Below, in pieces: positions 1-6,863 of a stretch of DNA of 24,146 nt. A program made the translations under genes and the position numbers. The stretch is from assembly GCF_002419815.1 (NCBI RefSeq), contig NZ_DIGV01000045.1:17676-41821 (forward strand), given 5' to 3'. This DNA is from Brevundimonas sp. UBA5713 (GTDB lineage: Bacteria; Pseudomonadota; Alphaproteobacteria; Caulobacterales; Caulobacteraceae). Numbering within the stretch: the first letter of the stretch is position 1; each line of letters begins with the position of its first letter. The notes beneath the pieces are model-generated. The model ran no database searches. It saw only the letters and a program-made list of their open reading frames with translations, and was not told the DNA's origin.

Positions 1-1
1 G

Positions 2-409
2 CTGATGGTCGCCGCCGAGCAAAAGTTGGACGCCAAGATCAAGGCACTGGAAGGCTTGAAGGGCGAGATCGGCGGCCTGCTGGGTCAGGGGGACGAGCAG
101 GAAAAGGCCGAGAATGAACGGCTGGTCGCCGTCTATTCGGCCATGCGTCCGCGCGAGGCGGCGGCTGTCTTTGCCACCCTGAACGACGATGTGCGCCTGC
201 CGGTCGCTCAGGCCATGCGTCCGCGCACTCTGGCCGCCATCATGGCGCAGATGCAGCCCGCCCAGGCCCGTGAGCTGACCGAGAAACTGGCCAAGCGTTA
301 TGCGGCGGCTCCCTTGCGCGCCCGCGCCGCTGCCGCTGCCGGTGAACCGGTCGCCGCCCCCGCCGAACAGGCCCCCGCAGCGGCTCCTGCCGCAGCCCCT
401 GCCGCTTAA
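2..409 (+). CDS. MotE-like flagellar protein, C-terminal part (5' end outside window)
   Basis: The reading frame is open to the left edge, so this is the end of a longer gene; the ATG at 5 is probably internal. The visible protein starts with a charged, Lys/Glu-rich stretch likely to be coiled coil (about residues 5-40). A compact helical segment follows containing SAMRPREAAAVFATL and a second MRPRTLAAIMAQM-like repeat, resembling the MgtE-N-like domain of the MotE family. The protein ends in a low-complexity Ala/Pro tail. MotE-type proteins are periplasmic or membrane-anchored chaperones of flagellar motor proteins; the expected N-terminal membrane anchor would lie upstream of the window. 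The family call rests on the repeated (M)RPR motif and coiled-coil architecture, so it is moderate. The function in flagellar assembly is inferred from family. Confidence 0.65.
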   Translation: MMVAAEQKLDAKIKALEGLKGEIGGLLGQGDEQEKAENERLVAVYSAMRPREAAAVFATLNDDVRLPVAQAMRPRTLAAIMAQMQPAQARELTEKLAKRYAAAPLRARAAAAAGEPVAAPAEQAPAAAPAAAPAA

Positions 410-484
410 GTCTGTCCTGATCGGTTGGCTTTGGCCGCTAAGGCGGCTATTCAGCGCGCTTCGATTTTACCAAGGAAGACCGTC

Positions 485-724
485 ATGTCCGACGTTTTGC
501 CCGACCGCCTGTCGGTTGACCCTGACAGCCCCTATCACGACGCCGAACTGCTGATGAAAGGCATCGGCATCCGCTTCAAGGGCGAAGAGAAGACCAACGT
601 CGAAGAGTACTGCGTCTCCGAAGGCTGGGTCCGTCTGGCCGTCGGCAACCGAGTTGACCGTCGCGGCAAGGCTCTGACCGTCAAGCTGCAAGGCGAAGTC
701 GAACCCTTCTTCAAGGGCGAGTAA
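485..724 (+). CDS. DUF3297 family protein
   Basis: This 79-residue protein begins MSDVLPDRLSVDPDSPYHD and contains GIGIRFKGEEKTNVEEYCVSEGWVR-type sequence, the hallmark of the DUF3297 family, small soluble proteins widespread in proteobacteria with no established biochemical role (some database entries mislabel them glutathione peroxidase). The start is fixed by a good Shine-Dalgarno, AAGGAAG at 472-478, six bases before the ATG at 485. A longer in-frame opening at 425 lacks support. The gene lies 75 nt downstream of the MotE-like gene and could be co-transcribed or monocistronic. A 10-bp inverted repeat follows the stop. Confidence 0.85.
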   Translation: MSDVLPDRLSVDPDSPYHDAELLMKGIGIRFKGEEKTNVEEYCVSEGWVRLAVGNRVDRRGKALTVKLQGEVEPFFKGE

Positions 725-732
725 ATCTATCG

Positions 733-776
733 GCGGGCAGAGAGATTTGTGACTTCCTGTCGCACCCTCTGCCCGC
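733..776 (+). terminator. Inverted repeat after DUF3297 gene, possible terminator
   Basis: GCGGGCAGAG (733-742) and CTCTGCCCGC (767-776) are perfect 10-bp arms with a 24-nt loop, eight bases after the DUF3297 stop. No T-run follows, so factor-independent termination is uncertain; it may instead protect the mRNA 3' end. Confidence 0.45.
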
Positions 777-782
777 TAGGCT

Positions 783-808
783 CCCCCTGTTATCTGTAGG
801 GCAGGGGG
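783..808 (+). promoter_or_regulatory. Hairpin that would sequester the M28 peptidase Shine-Dalgarno
   Basis: CCCCCTG (783-789) and CAGGGGG (802-808) are perfect 7-bp complementary arms with a 12-nt loop. The right arm contains the AGGGGGA Shine-Dalgarno (803-809) placed a few bases before the ATG at 814. In RNA this stem would mask the ribosome binding site. Translational control is inferred, not shown. Confidence 0.45.
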
Positions 809-813
809 ATGCC

Positions 814-2250
814 ATGAAGTTCAAGTCCGGCTTGTTGGCCACTGTTTTCGCGCTGGGTCTGATGACCGCGCCCGCCGTGGCTCAGGATGCAGCGACCATC
901 GCTGCCGCAGAGGCGCTGCGTGACAGTGCCGTGAACGACCAGATCGCCTACGAATTCACCCGTGACATGACCACCCTGTTTGGCCCGCGTCCGGCAGGGG
1001 CGGCGACTGACCACGCTGCCGCTGTGTGGGCCGCCGAGTGGATGCGTCGGAACGGCTTCCAGAACGTCCGTATCGAAAACTTCCCCCTGATCGGCTGGGA
1101 ACGCGGCAGCGAAAGCGCCGAGATCGTCGGCTTCGGCGCGCAAAAGCTCTATGCCGCCGCTCTGGGCCATTCGATCCCGACGCCCGCCGAGGGCATCGAG
1201 GCCGAGATCGCCCACTTTACCTCGCTGGAAGACCTGATGGCGCTGCCCGCTGGCGCGCTGAACGGCAAGATTGCCGTGGTCGATCTGGGCCAGATGGTCG
1301 CTGACCGTACGGGTTCGGGGTATGGGCCGCGCTCGCGTGTTCGCTCGGCTGGGCCCAAGGCCGCCAAGGAACGTGGTGCGGTGGCTTTCGTGATGCGCTC
1401 GGCCGGTTCTGACCACCATCGCATGCCGCACACCGGCACCACCGGCTATCACGATGGCGAGGTGCCCCTGCCGTCGTTTGCCCTGTCGGCCCCCGATGCC
1501 GATCAGGTGGCCCGTCTGGCCGCTACCGGTCAGCCGATCCGCATGAAACTGTTCTCTGCGGCCCGCACCTATGAGAGCCACAGCCAGAATGTGATCGGCG
1601 AGATCGTTGGCGCGACCCGCCCCGAAGAAGTGATCGTACTCGGCTCGCACATGGACAGCTGGGACATGGGCACCGGTGCCATCGATGACGCCGCAGGCGG
1701 CGGCATCACCGTCGCCGCCGCCCTGCATATCGCCCGCGCAGGCCGTCCGGACCGCACCATACGCGTCATTCTGTTCGGTGCCGAAGAAGTGGCTCAACCG
1801 TCCGAAGCCTATGTGAAGGGCGGCACCGTCTATGTGCGCAACATCGGCGATGCCGTTGAAAAGCACATCATCGCCGGTGAATCCGATCTGGGTGCCGACA
1901 ATGTCTATGCGCTGGGCCTGCCGCCGGGTGTTCAGGGCAGCGAGTTTGAAAAGATCGCCCTGCGCGTTCTGGCTCCGCTGAACATCGAAGCGGGCAACCC
2001 CGAACGCTTCGGCGGCGTGGACATCGCCCCGCTGGCCGGTGCAGGCGTTCCGGTCTTTGGCCTGAAGCAGGATGCCACCCGCTATTTCGACTGGCACCAC
2101 ACCGCTGACGACACCTTCGACAAGATCGATCCCAAGCAGATGCAGCAGAATGTGGCGGCGTGGGTGGCCTTGGTGAAACTTATTGCCGATTCAGATGTAG
2201 ACTTCCGTGCCATTGCTGCGGCAAACACGCAACCGGCAGCCTCGAACTGA
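814..2250 (+). CDS. Secreted M28 family zinc metallopeptidase
   Basis: This is a 478-residue aminopeptidase or carboxypeptidase-like hydrolase of the M28 family, predicted exported. Residues 1-24 form a signal peptide (hydrophobic core LLATVFALGLMTAPA, cleavage after AVA). A PA-like insert region spans roughly residues 100-250. The catalytic domain holds the di-zinc ligands in order: H279 in GSHMDSWD, the Asp pair D291-D292 in GAIDDAAGGG, E324-E325 in FGAEEV, D358 in GESDLG, and H428/H429 in FDWHHTADD. D281 is the usual Asp after the first zinc His. All expected residues are present, so the enzyme should be active. The substrate is unknown; M28 enzymes usually release N-terminal residues from peptides. 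The start ATG at 814 is preceded by AGGGGGA at 803-809, which lies within an inverted repeat. The stop is only 20 nt before a tRNA gene. Confidence 0.93.
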   Translation: MKFKSGLLATVFALGLMTAPAVAQDAATIAAAEALRDSAVNDQIAYEFTRDMTTLFGPRPAGAATDHAAAVWAAEWMRRNGFQNVRIENFPLIGWERGSESAEIVGFGAQKLYAAALGHSIPTPAEGIEAEIAHFTSLEDLMALPAGALNGKIAVVDLGQMVADRTGSGYGPRSRVRSAGPKAAKERGAVAFVMRSAGSDHHRMPHTGTTGYHDGEVPLPSFALSAPDADQVARLAATGQPIRMKLFSAARTYESHSQNVIGEIVGATRPEEVIVLGSHMDSWDMGTGAIDDAAGGGITVAAALHIARAGRPDRTIRVILFGAEEVAQPSEAYVKGGTVYVRNIGDAVEKHIIAGESDLGADNVYALGLPPGVQGSEFEKIALRVLAPLNIEAGNPERFGGVDIAPLAGAGVPVFGLKQDATRYFDWHHTADDTFDKIDPKQMQQNVAAWVALVKLIADSDVDFRAIAAANTQPAASN

Positions 2251-2270
2251 ATCGGTTCGGCTGATCCGCT

Positions 2271-2355
2271 GCGAGCGTGGCGAAATTGGTAGACGCAAGC
2301 GACTTAAAATCGCTCGGCTTAGGTCTTGCGGGTTCGAGTCCCGCCGCTCGCACCA
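2271..2355 (+). tRNA. tRNA-Leu (anticodon TAA), CCA encoded
   Basis: The 7-bp acceptor stem GCGAGCG (2271-2277) pairs perfectly with CGCTCGC (2345-2351), followed by discriminator A and an encoded CCA (2353-2355). The anticodon stem AGCGA/TCGCT (2298-2302/2310-2314) encloses the loop CTTAAAA with anticodon TAA at 2305-2307. A GGTTCGAGTCC T-arm and a long variable arm fit the class II tRNA-Leu. It reads UUA (and UUG by wobble), rare codons in GC-rich genomes. Confidence 0.97.
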
Positions 2356-2382
2356 CACTCTGAACGCCAGAGTCGTATCGAT

Positions 2383-2419
2383 ACAACAGGCGCGGGGCCA
2401 ATGGCCTTGCGCCTGTTGT
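2383..2419 (+). terminator. Terminator-like hairpin after tRNA-Leu
   Basis: ACAACAGGCGC (2383-2393) pairs with GCGCCTGTTGT (2409-2419) as perfect 11-bp arms; the loop contains a further GGCC/GGCC pairing. The following bases TTGTCG are only partly T-rich. It lies 27 nt after the tRNA and probably ends its transcript. Confidence 0.65.
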
Positions 2420-2497
2420 TTGTCGTGCATCCGTCATGCGACAGGGGTAAGGCCAAGCCTTAAGGGTTCAGTCTGCCTGTCCATGCTCTGGTAAGTG

Positions 2498-4159
2498 ATG
2501 ATCTTCAAACGTCTGCTTCTGTCCGCTGCTGCTGCCGCTTTGGCGCTGGCTTCCGTCAATACCCCGGCTGTTGCGGCTGTGGTCGCAGAAGACGAAGCCT
2601 ATAGCGGTCCGCGTCTGGTCGTGACCGTAGTTGTCGACCAGCTCAGCTCGAACCTGTTCAACCAGTACCGCCGCCATTTCACCGGTGGTCTGAAGCGGAT
2701 GATGGATGAGGGTCTGGTCTACGCCAACGGCTTCCAGACCCATGGCGTGACGGAAACCTGCCCGGGGCATTCCACGGTGCTGACGGGAATGCATCCCACC
2801 CACACCGGCATCGGCGTCAACTACAGCAATGACGACCAGACGGGCGAGGGCCGCTATTGCATGGCGTCCAAGGTTAACACTCTGGCGCATGGAGCTGTGA
2901 CCGATAACGGCAATGTCGGCACCGAGCTTCTGCTGGTGGACACACTGGGCGACTATGTGCAGGCCAAATATCCCGGCAGCCGCGTGATGGCGGTGTCGGG
3001 CAAGGATCGCGGCGCGCTCAATTTGGCAGGCCATAACGGTCAGGCCTTCTGGTTCACCGACGGCTTTGGCCTGACCACCTACGTTAAGCCGGGCGAGACC
3101 GCCCAGCAGCGCCTGTCGGTGGTCGAAGAGTTCAACAAACGCTATCCGGCAGCCGAGAACGGCCAGCGCTGGCGCGGCGACATCGCCCGCTGTCAGGCCA
3201 TGGCCGAAGACATCGATATCGTGGACGGCACCTTCAAATCCATGGTGCCGCCGTCCGTCGACAAATTCCCTGTCTCGCCGCTGTATGACGAAGAGACCAT
3301 CGCCGCCGCCCTTTACCTGCTGGACAGCCAGAAGCTGGGTGAAGGCGAGGGCGTAGATATGCTGGGCGTGTCCCTGTCCGGCACCGACATCATCGGTCAC
3401 AGCTTCGGCACCCAAGGTCCGGAAATGTGCGAACAGCTGGTGCGTCTGGATGCGGCTCTTGGCACGCTGCTGGACCGTCTGGACGATGTCGAGGGCGGCG
3501 TCATTCTGGCTCTGACTGCCGACCATGGCGGTGCCGACGTGATCGAGCGTACCGCCCGTCGCGGTTTCCCGTTCGCGCATCGTCTGGACACCAAGCCGGT
3601 GGATGAGGCCAACGCGGCCCTGCGCCAACAGTTCGGACTGGATTTCGACCCGCTGCGTCGCGGCTCGTCGGGCCTGCGTATCGTCGACACGGCCGGACGC
3701 GCTCTGGCCGAACCTCTGCGCACCCAGATCGCCCATGCGGCTGTGGAAATGCTGCACGGCAAGGGTGACTATGCCTTTGTCGGCTTCCGGGACGACCTGC
3801 TGAAAGATCCGGTGCCGGACAGCCTGCACCCGCAAATCCTGACGGTGCGCGAGCGTATGCGCCTGTCGGTGGTGGACGGCGTGTCGGCAGACCTGCTGAT
3901 TGCCCTGCAACCGGGCGTGGCCACCGGTGGCCGTCTGGGCAGCAACCTGTCCAGCCACGGTCAGCCGTGGGACTATGACCGTGGCGTGCCGATCATCTTC
4001 TGGGCACCGGATGGTGTGGGTCAGGAACGCTTCATGCCCGCACGCACCATCGATATCGCGCCGACGCTGGCCAATATCATCGATGTGGACCTGAAAAAGG
4101 TGGATGGGCGCTGCATGGATCTGGGACTCGGCGAGGCTCCGGCCTGTCCGATCGAGTAA
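2498..4159 (+). CDS. Exported PafA-type alkaline phosphatase (phosphodiesterase/nucleotide pyrophosphatase superfamily)
   Basis: This 553-residue protein releases phosphate from phosphomonoesters, most likely in the periplasm. Residues 1-26 are a signal peptide (MIFKRLLLSAAAAALALA, cleavage near AVA). Conserved residues of the alkaline phosphatase superfamily are visible: D47 in VVVDQLSS, the nucleophile candidate T87 in TCPGHST, D297 and H301 in GTDIIGHSFG, D342-H343 in LTADHGG, and H487 in SSHGQPWDYD. K169 and R171 in the SGKDRGA motif correspond to the Lys-x-Arg pair typical of PafA-like monoesterases rather than diesterases. The start could be GTG at 2495 or ATG at 2498; an in-frame stop precedes 2495, and no strong Shine-Dalgarno decides. 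A clear terminator follows, so it is probably monocistronic. The physiological substrate and phosphate regulation are not evident; no Pho box was recognised. Confidence 0.9.
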   Translation: MIFKRLLLSAAAAALALASVNTPAVAAVVAEDEAYSGPRLVVTVVVDQLSSNLFNQYRRHFTGGLKRMMDEGLVYANGFQTHGVTETCPGHSTVLTGMHPTHTGIGVNYSNDDQTGEGRYCMASKVNTLAHGAVTDNGNVGTELLLVDTLGDYVQAKYPGSRVMAVSGKDRGALNLAGHNGQAFWFTDGFGLTTYVKPGETAQQRLSVVEEFNKRYPAAENGQRWRGDIARCQAMAEDIDIVDGTFKSMVPPSVDKFPVSPLYDEETIAAALYLLDSQKLGEGEGVDMLGVSLSGTDIIGHSFGTQGPEMCEQLVRLDAALGTLLDRLDDVEGGVILALTADHGGADVIERTARRGFPFAHRLDTKPVDEANAALRQQFGLDFDPLRRGSSGLRIVDTAGRALAEPLRTQIAHAAVEMLHGKGDYAFVGFRDDLLKDPVPDSLHPQILTVRERMRLSVVDGVSADLLIALQPGVATGGRLGSNLSSHGQPWDYDRGVPIIFWAPDGVGQERFMPARTIDIAPTLANIIDVDLKKVDGRCMDLGLGEAPACPIE

Positions 4160-4189
4160 GGCAATCGCCATAAACTCGTGTTTCTGTGG

Positions 4190-4218
4190 ACCGGAGGTGC
4201 TTGTCGCCTCCGGTTTTT
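4190..4218 (+). terminator. Rho-independent terminator after phosphatase
   Basis: ACCGGAGG (4190-4197) pairs perfectly with CCTCCGGT (4207-4214) around a 9-nt loop and is followed by a T-run through 4218. It lies 30 nt after the phosphatase stop. Confidence 0.9.
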
Positions 4219-4296
4219 CATTGGCACAACAGTGGCTAGGAAGCGCGCCAGACGCTTTGACGCCCCATGCGGCCATAATCCCGAGGAAGCCTGCCG

Positions 4297-5715
4297 ATGA
4301 AACGTGCCCGTCGTACCCGTATCGTTGCCACTCTTGGTCCGGCCAGTGTGGCACCGGGTATGGTCAAGGCCTTGGCCGAGGCAGGGGTGGATGTGTTCCG
4401 CCTGAACTTCAGCCACGGCTCGCACGAGGATCACGAGCGGGCCTATAAGGCGGTGCGCGGGGCAGAAATGGCCATCCAGCGCCCCTTGGGCATATTGGCC
4501 GATCTGCAAGGGCCCAAGCTGCGACTGGGCGTGTTCGCAGAAACCTATATCGGGGTGGAGAAGGGCCACCGCATGCGTCTCGATCTGGACCCGACGCCGG
4601 GCGACGAGACACGCGTCCAGATGCCCCATCCCGAAATCTTTATGGCGCTGCGGGCGGGCATGGCCCTGCTGATCGACGATGGCCGCGTGCGCTTGCGCGT
4701 GCTGGACGCCACGCCCCAGTGGGCCGACGTCGAGGTCGAAAGCGGATCGCGCCTGTCCGACCGCAAGGGCGTGGCCGTGCCCGACGCCATCGTGCCCGTC
4801 TCGGCCCTGACGCCCAAGGACCGCGAGGACCTGAAGTTTGCGCTGCGCCTCGGTGTGGACTGGGTAGCGCTCAGCTTTGTGCAAAAGCCCGAGGACATGG
4901 CCGAATTGCGCGGTCTGGTGAACGGGCGCGCCGCCTGTCTGGCCAAGATCGAAAAGCCGCAGGCCCTGCATTCGCTGGATGCCATTCTGGATTACTGCGA
5001 CGGGGTGATGGTCGCGCGCGGTGATCTCGGCGTGGAAATGCATCCCGAAGACGTGCCCGTGGCGCAAAAGCTGATCCTGCGCGCGGCCCGCCAGCGCGGC
5101 GTGCCCGCCATTGTCGCCACCCAGATGCTGGAATCCATGACCGCCGCGCCTGCACCCACGCGGGCCGAGGCCTCGGACGTGGCCAATGCCGTCTATGAGG
5201 GGGCCGACGCCCTGATGCTGTCGGCCGAGACGGCGGTCGGGGCCTATCCGCTGGAAGCGGTCTCCATCATGAACCGGATCATGGAGCGGGTAGAGCGCGA
5301 CCCGCTGTGGCCCGGTTTGATGGACGCCGAGCACGCGGGCATGGAAATCGGTGATGTCGATGCTCTGGTGGCGGCTGCCCGCAAGGCCAGCGAGGCCGCC
5401 TCGTCCAACTGTATCGTCACCTTCACCACCACCGGCAGTACGGCACGGCGGATGTCGCGCGAACGTCCGCTCCAGCCCGTGTTGGCTCTGACCCCCAACC
5501 CCGATACAGCGCGCCGGCTCTCCCTGGTGTGGGGGCTGGAGCCGCGCTTGGGTCGCCAGCCTGAATCGCTGGAAGGCTTGACCGAAGACGCCGTTACCGC
5601 AGCCGTCGATTACGGGCTGGCCAAGGCGGGTGACCGCATTTTGATCCTTGCGGGTACGCCCTTCGGTGCACCGGGGGCTGCCAACCTTCTGCGTCTGGCC
5701 CGCGCCCCCTCCTAA
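4297..5715 (+). CDS. pyk: Pyruvate kinase
   Basis: This 472-residue enzyme converts phosphoenolpyruvate and ADP to pyruvate and ATP, the last step of glycolysis or Entner-Doudoroff metabolism, in the cytoplasm. It has the full set of family motifs: TLGPAS near the N-terminus, RLNFSHG, LADLQGPKLR, the catalytic Lys in ACLAKIEKPQAL, the Mg-binding GVMVARGDLGVEM, and the long signature MLESM...PTRAEASDVANAVYEGADALMLSAETA. The C-terminal regulatory domain with TTTGSTARRMSRERP is present. Length matches the bacterial family. The ATG at 4297 is supported by AGGAAG (4284-4289) seven bases upstream. The final TAA overlaps the stop codon of the convergent TetR gene. Confidence 0.97.
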   Translation: MKRARRTRIVATLGPASVAPGMVKALAEAGVDVFRLNFSHGSHEDHERAYKAVRGAEMAIQRPLGILADLQGPKLRLGVFAETYIGVEKGHRMRLDLDPTPGDETRVQMPHPEIFMALRAGMALLIDDGRVRLRVLDATPQWADVEVESGSRLSDRKGVAVPDAIVPVSALTPKDREDLKFALRLGVDWVALSFVQKPEDMAELRGLVNGRAACLAKIEKPQALHSLDAILDYCDGVMVARGDLGVEMHPEDVPVAQKLILRAARQRGVPAIVATQMLESMTAAPAPTRAEASDVANAVYEGADALMLSAETAVGAYPLEAVSIMNRIMERVERDPLWPGLMDAEHAGMEIGDVDALVAAARKASEAASSNCIVTFTTTGSTARRMSRERPLQPVLALTPNPDTARRLSLVWGLEPRLGRQPESLEGLTEDAVTAAVDYGLAKAGDRILILAGTPFGAPGAANLLRLARAPS

Positions 5716-6305
5716 GCCAGAAGACCGCTCATCAGATGGCGCAGGGCATCCTGTGCCTTGCGCAGGGTGGCGTGGGGATCGTCACTGGCTGCTACCCAAA
5801 GGGCGGCATCCATCGCCGCGCCATTGACCAGACGGGCCGCGGCCTCGGCATCCATGGGCTTGACCACGCCATCGCCGATCAATTTCGCCAGCGTCTGCGT
5901 GGAATGGTGCAGGCATTTGTTCTGGCTGGGCCAATGGGACGGGTCGCCCAGATAGGCCGGACCGTCTTTCAACACGATGCGCTGGATTTCTGGATCAAGC
6001 GCCAGTTCGATATAGGCCAGGCCTTGCGCAAGCAGTTCATCCCACGCGCTGGTGGGCTTGCTGGCCTGCACAATGGCATCGGCGCGGGTGACCATTTCGT
6101 TGTCGAGTGCCTCGACCACAGCGGCCAGCAGGCCCTTCTTATCTCCGAAATTATGATACAGGGCCCCGCGCGTCAGACCGGCCTCGGCGGTCAGTTCGTC
6201 CATGCTCGCCGCAGCAAAGCCCTTGTCGGCAAAGGCTTTTCGCGCAGCCGCAATCAGCTTGCCACGCGTCTCTTCCATCATTTCGGCCCGTGATTTGCGC
6301 GCCAA
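5712..6305 (-). CDS. TetR family transcriptional regulator (TTG start)
   Basis: This 197-residue protein has an N-terminal TetR helix-turn-helix: ETRGKLIAAARKAFADKGF, then ASMDELTAEAGLTRGALYHNFGDKKGLL. The C-terminal ligand-binding half is divergent as usual. An upstream ATG frame reaching 6368 exists, but it would place the start inside the promoter and operators. The TTG at 6305 gives the family-typical N-terminus (M)ARKSRAEMMEETR and is preceded on the minus strand by GGAG with an 8-nt spacer, so I chose it. The gene is divergent from the RidA-like/NmrA-like operon, and three matching palindromes lie between them. The simplest model is that it represses both itself and that operon until an unknown ligand binds. 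Its stop overlaps that of pyk. Confidence 0.9.
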   Translation of the reverse strand: MARKSRAEMMEETRGKLIAAARKAFADKGFAAASMDELTAEAGLTRGALYHNFGDKKGLLAAVVEALDNEMVTRADAIVQASKPTSAWDELLAQGLAYIELALDPEIQRIVLKDGPAYLGDPSHWPSQNKCLHHSTQTLAKLIGDGVVKPMDAEAAARLVNGAAMDAALWVAASDDPHATLRKAQDALRHLMSGLLA

Positions 6306-6322
6306 ACCGTGCACTCCAAATG

Positions 6323-6339
6323 ACATACGCGACGTATGT
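6323..6339. promoter_or_regulatory. Palindromic operator copy 1 (TetR/RidA intergenic)
   Basis: ACATACGCGACGTATGT is a perfect 7-bp inverted repeat with a 3-nt centre. It is the TetR-proximal copy of three, 17 nt upstream of the proposed TTG start. A size of 17 bp with an odd centre is typical of TetR-family operators; binding is inferred. Confidence 0.7.
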
Positions 6340-6342
6340 GTA

Positions 6343-6367
6343 TTGACATACGCCTCGTATCTAAACA
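6343..6367 (+). promoter_or_regulatory. Candidate promoter for the RidA-like/NmrA-like operon
   Basis: TTGACAT (6343-6349) followed by 10 nt and TCTAAACA (6360-6367) resembles the Caulobacter housekeeping promoter form TTGAC...(10-14)...GCTANAWC, although the downstream element matches only partly. The upstream element overlaps operator copy 2, so repressor binding would block polymerase. Confidence 0.45.
6346..6362. promoter_or_regulatory. Palindromic operator copy 2
   Basis: ACATACGCCTCGTATCT matches copy 1 in the ATACG-N3-CGTAT core, with one mismatch in the outer arm. It overlaps the candidate upstream promoter element of the plus-strand operon. Its centre is 23 bp from that of copy 1. 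Confidence 0.68.
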
Positions 6368-6372
6368 TCTTT

Positions 6373-6389
6373 ACATACGTAACGTATCT
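6373..6389. promoter_or_regulatory. Palindromic operator copy 3
   Basis: ACATACGTAACGTATCT again has the ATACG-N3-CGTAT core. Its centre is 27 bp from that of copy 2, and it would lie near or just after the transcription start of the RidA-like operon. Confidence 0.68.
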
Positions 6390-6454
6390 GAATTTGTCCG
6401 GTCGCGACAGTCCCGTTCGCCGCGCCGGTCGTCATCGAGAGAGATCACCCAACC

Positions 6455-6856
6455 ATGTCCGAGATCAATCCGGTTTTTCCGGCCAACCGCCACGCGCTTT
6501 ATGCCGAGCACGGCTACTCCGCTGCCCTTCAGTCCGGCGACCTTCTGTTTGTCTCCGGTCAGGTCGGCAGCCGCCCCGACGGCACGCCCGAGCCAGAGCT
6601 TGAGGACCAGATCCGCCGCGCCTTCGCCAATCTGGAGGCGACTTTGGCCGCAGCGGGCTGCACCTTTGCCGACATCGTAGACCTGACCACCTTCCACACC
6701 GATCCGCAAAACCAGTTCGACACCGTGATGAAGGTGAAGGCCGACATTTTCCCTGCCGCACCCTATCCGAACTGGACGGCGCTGGGTGTCACATGGCTGG
6801 CGGGCTTTGATTTCGAAATCAAAGTCATCGCCCGCATTCCCTCAAAAACGCACTGA
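6455..6856 (+). CDS. RidA family (YjgF/YER057c/UK114) protein
   Basis: This 133-residue protein has the RidA/chorismate-mutase-like fold signatures LLFVSGQVGSRPDG, QIRRAFANLEATLAAAGCTFADIVDLTTF, and a C-terminal PNWTALGVTWLAGFDFEIKVIARI. True RidA enzymes hydrolyse reactive enamine/imine intermediates using an Arg just after the conserved Pro. Here that position is W107 (PNW), so canonical imine deaminase activity is doubtful, and the protein more likely belongs to another Rid subgroup of unknown activity. It is the first gene of a two-gene operon with an NmrA-like reductase: the stop TGA at 6854-6856 overlaps the next gene's Shine-Dalgarno region. It lies downstream of three TetR-type palindromes. 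Confidence 0.9.
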   Translation: MSEINPVFPANRHALYAEHGYSAALQSGDLLFVSGQVGSRPDGTPEPELEDQIRRAFANLEATLAAAGCTFADIVDLTTFHTDPQNQFDTVMKVKADIFPAAPYPNWTALGVTWLAGFDFEIKVIARIPSKTH

Positions 6857-6863
6857 GGACTCC

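Noticed and set aside
790..2100. 436-codon minus-strand frame opposite the M28 peptidase
   Set aside because: Shadow frame; the plus-strand protein has all zinc ligands and a signal peptide.
2271..2360. tRNA-Leu as an integration site for a mobile element
   Set aside because: No integrase gene and no second copy of the tRNA 3' end were seen in the window.
2449..2461. AAGGC-CAA-GCCTT mini-hairpin before the phosphatase
   Set aside because: Too short and without context to call it regulatory.
2468..4354. 628-codon open frame on the minus strand opposite the phosphatase
   Set aside because: It mirrors the phosphatase gene, whose catalytic motifs are complete. The antisense product is rich in His, Gln, Gly and Arg with no recognisable domain, as expected from G/C third-position bias.
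6306..6368. Extended N-terminus of the TetR gene starting at ATG 6368 or 6326
   Set aside because: The extension runs through the palindromic operators and gives a non-family N-terminus; the TTG at 6305 has GGAG at proper spacing.
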